A stretch of DNA of 43,620 nt, taken from NCBI RefSeq assembly GCF_002931235.1, contig NZ_PSTT01000027.1, positions 1-43,620 of the forward strand, read 5' to 3'. Shown here piece by piece: positions 24,302-30,351 of the stretch. Each line of letters starts with the position of its first letter. Within the stretch, counting starts at the first letter, position 1. The position numbers and the translations under genes are program-made. The stretch comes from Subtercola sp. Z020 (GTDB lineage Bacteria > Actinomycetota > Actinomycetes > Actinomycetales > Microbacteriaceae). Below the pieces are notes generated by a model. It ran no database searches, had not been told where the DNA came from, and was given only the letters and a program-made list of their open reading frames with translations.

Positions 24302-24946
24302 CTACGCGGTCGGTGCCTCATCGAGGCGGAGGAATCTGCCCGGCACGCCCGAGCTCTGCAGCTCGAGTGCGGCCAGGGAACGGATGGTCGCCGGGTCGCC
24401 GCGTCGCCAGGCCGCGACCGGATCGGCGGCCAGCGCCACCAGCTCCCGCGGCGGCTGGCCGACGAGCGCCCGAAGCGCCAGCAGCTCGGTTCCGGCCGGC
24501 GACGCCGAGAGCCCGCGCACGAGCGACGCCCGCCGCACGAAGGCGAGGCGCGGGCGCAGCCAGACGAGCAGAACCAGCGCGATCGGCAGGGCAGCGACCA
24601 CGAGCCCGGTGCCGAGCGCGACGTTCCCGACGAACTCCTGCTGCTGGCGCCCCGCCTCGGCCAGGGTCTGCCCGGCCGAACTCGCCGACGCGAAGGGTGA
24701 GCTGGCGCCGGCGCCGATCAGAGGGATGCCGCCGAGGGTGCCCGCGGCATCCGCCATCGTGTTCTGAAAGCCGCTGCCGGCCGACTCGATCCCCCGGCCG
24801 AGGGCGGCGAGCGTACCGATCAGGGCTCCCACCGCGATGCCCGCGGCCACGGAGGCGCCGATCAGAACGAGCGCCACGACATCGGCCGCGATCTGGCGAT
24901 GGCGTTGTGCTCGACGTGCTGAATAGAGCTGCAGCCCGCCGCTCAT
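24302..24946 (-). CDS. Two-helix membrane protein, function unknown
   Basis: The 214-residue product has two hydrophobic segments, at about residues 21-50 (VVALVLIGASVAAGIAVG) and 109-132 (VALGTGLVVAALPIALVLLV), separated by a loop of about 55 residues rich in Gly, Ser and Ala that would lie outside the cell. After the second helix comes a cytoplasmic Leu/Ala/Arg-rich helical part (ALVGQPPRELVALAADP). The start overlaps the end of the Rieske gene by 4 bp, so the two are translationally coupled and likely act together at the membrane. No family recognised. Confidence 0.7.
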   Translation of the reverse strand: MSGGLQLYSARRAQRHRQIAADVVALVLIGASVAAGIAVGALIGTLAALGRGIESAGSGFQNTMADAAGTLGGIPLIGAGASSPFASASSAGQTLAEAGRQQQEFVGNVALGTGLVVAALPIALVLLVWLRPRLAFVRRASLVRGLSASPAGTELLALRALVGQPPRELVALAADPVAAWRRGDPATIRSLAALELQSSGVPGRFLRLDEAPTA

Positions 24947-25872
24947 CCCGCACCCGGCAGCAGCACCGAGAGGCGACCGTGTTCGACACGCGTCTCGAAG
25001 CGGGGCTGGGGGGATGTCGCGGGGCCGTGCACCACCTCGCCGCTCGTCAGCGAGAAGACGCTGCCGTGCCAGGGGCAGGTGACGCAGGGGTCCGACCCGG
25101 GCGCCTCGCCGAGCGGGCCCGTGCCGAGCGAGCCGGGCGCCGGGGAGCCGGGGTCGAGTTCACCCTCGTGCAGCGGCGCGGAGAGATGGCTGCAGACGTC
25201 GGAGAGCACGTTCACCTCGTCGCCCCGCCGAAAGAACAGCAGGGGCTGCTCGGCCACGATCCGGCGCTCGAGCGCACCGTCTGCCAGGTCGTCGAGGTCG
25301 CCGACCTCCTGCCAGCCGGGCGGGAAGACGTGCGGCACGTCTTCGGCGTGATTGGCCCCCGCAGCCTGCCGGTAGGCCAGGTGGCCGCCGAGGAATCCAG
25401 CGCCGGAGACCGCAGCCAGGCCGAGGTACGCGAGCACCTTGCCGCTGGCCTGCCGACCTCGGACGCGCTGCACGAACGACGCCGAGTACAGCAGCACGGC
25501 CGCCGCGTTGCCCGCCGCGTGCACCAGCCCGACCCGCATCTGCTGCTCGTGGAGCTCCGACCAGTCCGTCCAGCCCGAGACGGCCGCCGGCGCGGCCGAC
25601 AGCACCCCCACACCGATGAGGGCCTGCGCCGCCTTCCCCGAACCATGCATCGGCAGGGCGTCGAGGATGCCCGCGGAGAGCCAGGCACCGATCGGAACCT
25701 GCACCTCCACCGGATGCAGCGGATGCCCGAACGGCACCCCGTGCAGCAGGTCGCGGAGCCCCTGCGGCTGCACGACCTTCTTCACCACCGCCTGGGCGCG
25801 GGTGACGACGGAATCCAGCACCTCGGCATTCTCGAGGCGAGTGATGATCTTGACGAACGACAGCTCTCTCAT
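24943..25872 (-). CDS. DUF2231 membrane domain fused to Rieske [2Fe-2S] domain
   Basis: The 309-residue product has an N-terminal soluble helix, a DUF2231-like membrane part (HPLHPVEVQVPIGAWL near 50-65 and several helices to about 175), and a C-terminal Rieske ferredoxin domain. The Rieske ligands are CSH (in SDVCSHLSAPLHEGEL) and CPWH (in CVTCPWHGSVF); between the two boxes is a Gly/Pro/Ser-rich insertion of about 20 residues that is longer than usual. It could pass electrons at the membrane. The start is ATG at 25872, not the upstream ATG at 25908, because a -35/-10 pair (TTGGCG, 17 bp, TACCGT) ends six bases before it. It overlaps the two-helix membrane protein gene downstream. Confidence 0.85.
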   Translation of the reverse strand: MRELSFVKIITRLENAEVLDSVVTRAQAVVKKVVQPQGLRDLLHGVPFGHPLHPVEVQVPIGAWLSAGILDALPMHGSGKAAQALIGVGVLSAAPAAVSGWTDWSELHEQQMRVGLVHAAGNAAAVLLYSASFVQRVRGRQASGKVLAYLGLAAVSGAGFLGGHLAYRQAAGANHAEDVPHVFPPGWQEVGDLDDLADGALERRIVAEQPLLFFRRGDEVNVLSDVCSHLSAPLHEGELDPGSPAPGSLGTGPLGEAPGSDPCVTCPWHGSVFSLTSGEVVHGPATSPQPRFETRVEHGRLSVLLPGAG

Positions 25873-25878
25873 GTGGTC

Positions 25879-25907
25879 ACGGTACGAGAGAACCTGCGTC
25901 TTCGCCA
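25879..25907 (-). promoter_or_regulatory. Leaderless promoter of the Rieske gene
   Basis: On the minus strand: TTGGCG (25902-25907), 17-bp spacer, TACCGT (25879-25884), six bases, then ATG at 25872. The -35 and exact spacing make this one of the two best promoters in the window, and it fixes the gene start. Confidence 0.65.
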
Positions 25908-25977
25908 AGGGCTTGCACGGAGGGTGGCCGGGCTGTCAAGAGACCCCGCAGGGCGCCCGCCGCGCGCTCGATCGCAG

Positions 25978-25983
25978 TAGGGT
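25978..25983 (+). promoter_or_regulatory. -10 element, leaderless start at 25991
   Basis: TAGGGT followed by seven bases and the ATG at 25991; no ribosome-binding site. Confidence 0.5.
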
Positions 25984-25990
25984 TTCTGGC

Positions 25991-26206
25991 ATGACCGATC
26001 AGAACGAGTACCCCAAAGACGTGACCGTTGAGTACCCCGACTACGCCGGCTATCCCGACGGCGAGGGAATCGTGGGCAACGGCCCGACCACCGACGCGCC
26101 GCCCTCGGGTGTCGACCCGAGCGTCGCCGACGAGCCCGAGACCGAAGAGACGCTCGAGGGCGACGTGCCGACCGACGAAGACGACACCGAGGTCAACGAC
26201 GGCTGA
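25991..26206 (+). CDS. Acidic 71-aa protein
   Basis: The 71-residue product starts MTDQNEYPKDVTVEYPDYAG and is rich in Asp, Glu, Pro and Thr, ending EDDTEVNDG. It has almost no positive charge and no hydrophobic segment, so it is probably disordered. The start is supported by a leaderless-type -10 (25978-25983). It is divergent from the Rieske gene and convergent with the PfkB kinase gene. It belongs to the same style of acidic mini-genes as 361-498 and 16176-16385. Function unknown. Confidence 0.65.
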   Translation: MTDQNEYPKDVTVEYPDYAGYPDGEGIVGNGPTTDAPPSGVDPSVADEPETEETLEGDVPTDEDDTEVNDG

Positions 26207-26248
26207 GGTCACGACGGCTGAGCCGACGATTCGCCGCCAGCTCTCGAT

Positions 26249-27139
26249 CTACGCCGCGAGCGCTGCCTTGCGGGCACCGTCGATGAACGCGCCCGCCGCG
26301 TCGTTCGCTGCTGTGACGGCCGAATGGATGCCCTGACCTTCGCCGAGGGCGAGCGCCAGGGCCGCACTGAAGACGTCGCCGGCACCGATCACGCTCCCCA
26401 CCCCTGACCGTTCGATCGGCCGGGCGGCCACCCGCTCTGCAACACCGCCCCGCAGGTACGTCGCACCATGCCGGTTCTCGGTCACGACGATGGTCGTCTG
26501 CGGAAAATCGGTCGACCAGCGGGTTGCAGTGGCCACGGCATCCACCGTGTCCTCATCCGAGAGCACCACGACGTCGAACCGCGGCAGAACCTCGGCCGCC
26601 TCGGCGAACGTGCGCTGGGTCACGGCGCCCTCGGGCGACACGGCCCGCAGGTAGCCCTGCACGAGCAGCATCGTCAGGGCACCGCCGCTCGCCGCGGCCA
26701 GCACCGTGTCGAGCGCCTCGGCGGTGAACGAAGGCAGCAGTGGGGCGACGATCACGATGTCGGCCCGGCCGATCGAGCGTCTGAGCTCGGGCGTCACGGG
26801 CACAGGATCGGCGCTGCCCGCGTGAAAGCACTCCTGGCGCCTGACGTCGCCCTCGATGTGGTTGCGATAGAGCAGCGTCTCGCCCGCCGTCGCGGGGTTG
26901 GCGAGCGGAAGGGTGTCGTCAACCGCCCTGAAGTCGGGGCCGTAGGGGGCGATGACCGAGACCCGCACGCCGTCGACCCGGCGCAGCTGGCGGTTCATGA
27001 AGAACGCCGGCGACCCCGCTTCGCGCCGGAGCGGCCGGGGGCCGGCCCCGTCGGCGTCGGCTCCGGTGTTCTCGTCGATGCAGACGTGGCCGACGATGAC
27101 GACCGATCGTTCGGTCACAGGGTCGGCAGAGGCGGTCAC
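26249..27139 (-). CDS. PfkB-family carbohydrate kinase
   Basis: The 296-residue product is a ribokinase-type sugar kinase. It begins with VVIVGHVCIDENTG (first strand and substrate loop), has GSPAFFMNRQL where the family has its GGxxxN motif, and ends with GVGSVIGAGDVFSAALALAL, in which GAGD holds the catalytic Asp. Such enzymes phosphorylate sugars, nucleosides or sugar phosphates with ATP; the substrate is not predictable. The start is GTG at 27139, preceded at seven bases by TAAACT, so it is probably leaderless. It stands alone between the acidic gene and the NTF2-like gene. Confidence 0.83.
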   Translation of the reverse strand: MTASADPVTERSVVIVGHVCIDENTGADADGAGPRPLRREAGSPAFFMNRQLRRVDGVRVSVIAPYGPDFRAVDDTLPLANPATAGETLLYRNHIEGDVRRQECFHAGSADPVPVTPELRRSIGRADIVIVAPLLPSFTAEALDTVLAAASGGALTMLLVQGYLRAVSPEGAVTQRTFAEAAEVLPRFDVVVLSDEDTVDAVATATRWSTDFPQTTIVVTENRHGATYLRGGVAERVAARPIERSGVGSVIGAGDVFSAALALALGEGQGIHSAVTAANDAAGAFIDGARKAALAA

Positions 27140-27146
27140 TCGCCCC

Positions 27147-27152
27147 AGTTTA
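27147..27152 (-). promoter_or_regulatory. -10 element, leaderless GTG start at 27139
   Basis: On the minus strand TAAACT is followed by seven bases and the GTG at 27139. No clear -35. Confidence 0.45.
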
Positions 27153-27166
27153 CGGCGCCGAACGGC

Positions 27167-27691
27167 TCACTCGGCCGGCAGCCACGGGTCGGCCATCACG
27201 TCTTCGTGGTTGTGCACCATGAGCCAGTGCGGAGGGGTGCCGGCGGTGCCCTCGGTGGCGCCTGAGCCGCCGGTGCCGCCTGTGCCCTCGGTGGCGCCTG
27301 AGCCGCCTGTGCTGCCCGTGCCGCCGGCTCGGCGCCACACGCTGGTGTTCCGCACCGCCTGCTCGGGCGACCCGTCGCCGAGATCCACCGCGAGGTAGTG
27401 CAGCAGCACGGCGGTGTCACCCCAGATGCGGATCTCGGGGGCCATCGCCCGCAGCCGGGCAACGGGGTCGCTCGCGCTGCGGGGAGGGCGGGCATCCCGG
27501 ATCGCGTCGAGCTCACCCTTGCCGTGGATCACCGGCATCGCATCACTGTCGAACATCGTCGCGTCGGGCGAGATGTTGGCGTCGATGGCCGCCCGGTCAG
27601 CATCGACGAACCCCGCGTAGACGGCGTTGACCGCCGCCCAGATCGCGTGCTCGTCGGTGCCGGGGATTTCGTGGGCCGGGGTCTCAGTCAT
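27167..27691 (-). CDS. NTF2-like (DUF4440/SnoaL-type) protein with repeat insertion
   Basis: The 174-residue product has an NTF2-like fold of the DUF4440/SgcJ type: AIWAAVNAVYAGFVDADRAA is the first helix pair, ISPDATMFDSDAMPVIHGKGEL the following strand and loop, and VLLHYLAVDLGD and WLMVHNHEDVMADPWLP the last strands. Between these last strands (about residues 121-152) lies a Gly/Thr/Ser run encoded by 36-bp repeats; it would form a loop outside the barrel. Such proteins bind small ligands or act as isomerases; no function can be given. The start at 27691 has TAGGCT six bases upstream, and that hexamer contains the stop codon of the yidC-like gene. Confidence 0.75.
   Translation of the reverse strand: MTETPAHEIPGTDEHAIWAAVNAVYAGFVDADRAAIDANISPDATMFDSDAMPVIHGKGELDAIRDARPPRSASDPVARLRAMAPEIRIWGDTAVLLHYLAVDLGDGSPEQAVRNTSVWRRAGGTGSTGGSGATEGTGGTGGSGATEGTAGTPPHWLMVHNHEDVMADPWLPAE
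27246..27317. repeat. Two 36-bp repeats in the NTF2-like gene
   Basis: Units 27246-27281 and 27282-27317 are identical for the first 26 bases (start gtgccctcggtggcgcctga). They encode GGTGGSGATEGT-like residues. The period is a multiple of three. Confidence 0.75.
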
Positions 27692-27697
27692 CTCCCC

Positions 27698-27703
27698 AGC
27701 CTA
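27698..27703 (-). promoter_or_regulatory. -10 element overlapping the yidC stop codon
   Basis: On the minus strand TAGGCT is followed by six bases and the ATG at 27691. Its first three bases are the TAG stop codon of the yidC-like gene (27701-27703). Confidence 0.45.
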
Positions 27704-28450
27704 GGCAGCGCGGATGACGCGGCGCAGCACGGCGCGTTCGCCGAGCGTCCACAGCGCACTCGTGACGAGGTAGAGCGCGGCAGCCAGCGGCGCGATCGCG
27801 GCGAACACGACCGTGACGAACGGGAGCACCCGGGCGAGCACGGCCACCCCGGGCACCGCCTGCTGTTCGCTCTGCACCGCCGATCCAACCCACCGCAGAT
27901 TCGCCCGCCGGGTCAGCTCGACGACGACCGCCAGCATCCCGAGCAGCAGCACGAACACGAGCACCTGCGGCAGCAGCGGCGCCATCGCGGAACCCAGCAG
28001 CGCGAACAGGTTCGACCCGAGCGGGATGCCCGCGAACGTCTGCACCAGCAGTGCATTCGCGTGCCCCGCCAGCGGCGAATGCACGAACAGCGCGTACACC
28101 GCCGACAGCACCGGAACCTGCGCAAGCGTCGGCAGCACCCCCGCCAGCGGCGAGACCTTCTCGCTCGTGTACAGCTGGGTCAGTGCCCGCTGCAGCGCCT
28201 CGGGCTTCTTCGCGTACCGCGCGCGCAGCGCGGCGACCGCAGGGGCCAGCCGCCGCCGAGCAACCTCCGCGCGCACCTGCGACACAGAGACGGGCACGAG
28301 CACGACGCGCACAAGCACCGTGAGCAGCACGATCGCCAGGGCCGGGGCGGCGGCTCCGGCGAATGGATGCACGGCCTCCCCGATCCCGATGACCAGCGCG
28401 TAGAGGCCGTCGAGCGCCGCGGCGATCGGCCCGATCGTAGAGATGTCCAT
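27701..28450 (-). CDS. YidC/OxaA-family membrane insertase paralogue
   Basis: The 249-residue product is a YidC/Oxa1-type membrane protein. LTVLVRVVLVPVSVSQVRAE is the conserved second helix with its Arg in the groove, AVAALRARYAKKPEALQRAL is the cytoplasmic hairpin, and three to four more helices follow (GVLPTLAQVPVLSAVYALF, VLVFVLLLGMLAVVVELTR, VLPFVTVVFAAIAPLAAALY). It would help insert or fold membrane proteins. It lies far from the rnpA-rpmH-dnaA region expected for the main yidC and is short, so it is a second copy; it is near a DUF6412-like gene, a pairing I have seen in actinobacterial genomes. GGAAGG lies about eleven bases before the ATG at 28450. Confidence 0.85.
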   Translation of the reverse strand: MDISTIGPIAAALDGLYALVIGIGEAVHPFAGAAAPALAIVLLTVLVRVVLVPVSVSQVRAEVARRRLAPAVAALRARYAKKPEALQRALTQLYTSEKVSPLAGVLPTLAQVPVLSAVYALFVHSPLAGHANALLVQTFAGIPLGSNLFALLGSAMAPLLPQVLVFVLLLGMLAVVVELTRRANLRWVGSAVQSEQQAVPGVAVLARVLPFVTVVFAAIAPLAAALYLVTSALWTLGERAVLRRVIRAA

Positions 28451-28480
28451 GATGTGTGTTGCCTTCCGTTGGTAGTGATT

Positions 28481-28540
28481 GTTGATGCGGTGTAGTAGTG
28501 GTTGATGTGGTGCGGTGGTGGTTGATGCGGTGTGGTGATG
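28481..28540. repeat. Three 20-bp tandem repeats upstream of the yidC-like gene
   Basis: Units begin at 28481, 28501 and 28521 with gttgatgcggtg / gttgatgtggtg. They lie 30 to 90 bases upstream of the start at 28450, in the likely promoter region. Confidence 0.75.
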
Positions 28541-28556
28541 CCAGGGTGTGATGAAT

Positions 28557-28624
28557 GTCGCGGTGCGCCGGTCGTCGCGGGGTGCTGCCTGTCGCGGTGT
28601 GCTGGTCGTCGCGGGGTGCCGTCC
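28557..28624. repeat. Two 34-bp tandem repeats, non-coding
   Basis: Units 28557-28590 and 28591-28624 share gtcgcggtg near the start and ggtcgtcgcggggtgc in the middle; degenerate gtcgcgg copies continue to about 28690. Confidence 0.65.
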
Positions 28625-29283
28625 GTCGCGGCGTGGCGGCGGCAGGGGGTGTTGGATATCGCGGGCACTGGATGTCGCGGTGTTCTGGCTGGCGCGCGAG
28701 CAGCCACCCGCGCCGACGCGGCCGACGCCGGTGACCGGCTCGCACCCCGCCGGAACTTCCCACCCGGACTCCGCTCAGCCAATCCGACCCAAATAGCGCC
28801 TCGGTTTGGCTGAGAGGTGTCCTGGCGGACTGTTCGGCGACGCGGTGACACGCCGAGGCGGCCAGGCGACGAGGCGGCCACCTTGTGATGTCCCCCGCGT
28901 GCCGTCCGCCTCGAGGACTGGCGACACCAGCCCACCGCAGCACCAGCACCGCGGACGAGACCATTCGCCAGCGTCGGCGGCACCGTCGGTAGACCTCGTT
29001 CCGCCCGTCGCTGGCGGAGTCGGTGGCGGAGGAACCGACGCGCGGGAAGCCGCACGCGTCAGCGAGGCCACCACGCGAAGCGCCAGACGACGCTCGCCAC
29101 CGCAGCGATCAGCCGTCCGCAGAGGAAGACCTCACACCGGCGGCTGCGGTAGGCGTGAGCCCACGCTCAGAACGGTGCCTCGGCTCCCCGCGTCAGTCGA
29201 GGCAGGGATGGATGCAGCGCCTGTGGGCGCGACCGCGGTGGGGTACCGCGTCTGAGGGTGGGACCGCTCCGCGGAGCGACGCC

Positions 29284-29592
29284 TCAGGCGGCGGCGGGGC
29301 GGCCGGGGGCGCGGGCGCGCGCGTGGCCGGGGGCGGCGGGGTTGCTCTGCCGGGTGAGGGTGGGGAGGTCGGCGTTCTGGGGCGGAACGGGGTGCCGCCG
29401 AACATTTGGAGCCAACGCCGCGTGCGCTGCGACCAGCACCACCGCGATGGCCAGCACGGTCGCCGCGCCGACGAGTCCCGCCAGCAGGAGCCAGCCCGGA
29501 GTGCCGCCGGCACCACCCGCGCCGGAGCCTCCCGCGACGCTGGTCGCGAGCGCCCCGAAGAGCTGGGCGACGGCGATGACGAGGGAGGTCAT
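29284..29592 (-). CDS. DUF6412-like membrane protein
   Basis: The 102-residue product has an N-terminal hydrophobic stretch (SLVIAVAQLFGALATSVAG), a Gly-rich turn, and a second helix (WLLLAGLVGAATVLAIAVVLVAAHAAL). The C-terminal tail LTRQSNPAAPGHARARAPG fits the ending of DUF6412 proteins, which carry a QSDPDAxGHxRPRAPG-like motif. The family is often beside a YidC paralogue, as it is here (27701-28450), though separated by the gene-free region. It overlaps nothing and begins 12 bases after the next gene ends. Function unknown. Confidence 0.6.
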   Translation of the reverse strand: MTSLVIAVAQLFGALATSVAGGSGAGGAGGTPGWLLLAGLVGAATVLAIAVVLVAAHAALAPNVRRHPVPPQNADLPTLTRQSNPAAPGHARARAPGRPAAA

Positions 29593-29604
29593 GCGTCGAC
29601 GCTA

Positions 29605-30240
29605 TCAGTCCCGACGCTGGGGCGAGTGGCGCTGGGCTGCACGGCGCTCGAGTTCGCGGCGCCCCGGTTCGCGGCGCTCGAGTTCGCGGCGCACGGGTTC
29701 GCGGCGGCGAGGCGCGAGGCGCGCGGCGCTCGGGTTCGCGGTGTCGAGGCGCGCGGCGCCGGCGCGGGCGGCCCGCCTGTGGAGGAGATGACCGAACGCG
29801 CCGAGCGACAGGCCGTAGACGAGGTGCGCGGCGAGCTCGGAGGCGACGCGAGCGGGGTGGTCGCGGTGCGCGGGCGGGAGCACGTTCATCGCCGGAACCC
29901 AGCCCTCGTACCCGGCCGCCCAGACCGCGAGGCCGAACGCCGCGCCCGATGCCAGCCGCCGGCCGAGGCGCGGCTCGTGCAGCGCGTGCATCAGCAGCTC
30001 GAACGCGACACCGCCGGCCGCCCCGTACGCGAAGTGGGTGGTGGCGGCGGCGCGGTCGGAGGCCTTCGGCGGAACGAACGGCAGAAAGTGGTCGACGATG
30101 GAGCGGGGCGGCGGGCGGTCGACGGCTCCCGCGCGGTCGGCGCCCACGAAGACGACGCTCATGGCGGCCGTCGCCGCGAGGCCCGTGACGATGCCCCGCA
30201 CTCCCGATCGAACCACCCTGCCGGCTGTGCTCTCGCTCAT
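29605..30240 (-). CDS. DUF1440/DUF6789-like membrane protein with repeat tail
   Basis: The 211-residue product has several hydrophobic helices: GIVTGLAATAAMSVVFVGAD, FAYGAAGGVAFELLMHAL, GAAFGLAVWAAGYEG and LAAHLVYGLSLGAFGHLL. The GxxATxxMS pattern in the first helix is typical of small DUF1440/DUF6789-like membrane proteins. The C-terminal 45 residues are Arg/Glu-rich (RREPVRRELERRE) and encoded by 30-bp repeats, so they are not part of the fold. The ATG at 30240 is clear. It may be co-transcribed with the DUF6412-like gene 12 bases downstream. Function unknown. Confidence 0.7.
   Translation of the reverse strand: MSESTAGRVVRSGVRGIVTGLAATAAMSVVFVGADRAGAVDRPPPRSIVDHFLPFVPPKASDRAAATTHFAYGAAGGVAFELLMHALHEPRLGRRLASGAAFGLAVWAAGYEGWVPAMNVLPPAHRDHPARVASELAAHLVYGLSLGAFGHLLHRRAARAGAARLDTANPSAARLAPRRREPVRRELERREPGRRELERRAAQRHSPQRRD
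29643..29702. repeat. Two 30-bp repeats at the 3' end of the DUF1440-like gene
   Basis: Units 29643-29672 and 29673-29702 share ggcgctcgagttcgcggcgc and encode RREPxRRELE-like decapeptides. Degenerate copies continue to about 29750. Confidence 0.7.
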
Positions 30241-30309
30241 GCCGACCAGTGTTCCGAATCGACCACGACCCGGGCACCCCTTGACGGAACGCCCGTCGAT
30301 CAGATCGGG

Positions 30310-30351
30310 GGCCGGCAGATCAGAACGGCAGGCCGGCAGATCAGGACGGCA
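30310..30351. repeat. Two 21-bp repeats across a stop codon
   Basis: Units 30310-30330 and 30331-30351 (ggccggcagatcagaacggc type) differ by one base. The second contains the stop codon of the large helicase gene (30341-30343), the first lies just beyond it. Confidence 0.75.

Larger units (their letters stand above)
28451..29283. other. Gene-free region with tandem repeats and hairpins
   Basis: No reading frame here looks like a protein: all are Arg/Pro/His-rich frames without conserved motifs. The left part has two tandem-repeat blocks (28481-28540, 28557-28624). The middle has several inverted repeats: ctcagccaa / ttggctgag (28774-28782 and 28806-28814), cgccagcg / cgctggcg (28966-28973 and 29009-29016) and gtcggt / accgac (29019-29024 and 29034-29039). 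It could be a decayed gene, a structured RNA, or simply spacer. Confidence 0.5.

Noticed and set aside
29085-29180. Minus-strand stretch reading LIAAVASVVWRFAWWPR, like a small membrane peptide
   Set aside because: It follows an in-frame stop closely and has no start codon, so a gene cannot be supported.
28806-29255. 149-codon open frame in the gene-free region
   Set aside because: It is Arg/Pro/Gly-rich without any recognisable segment, and has no promoter or ribosome-binding site of the kind seen before other genes.
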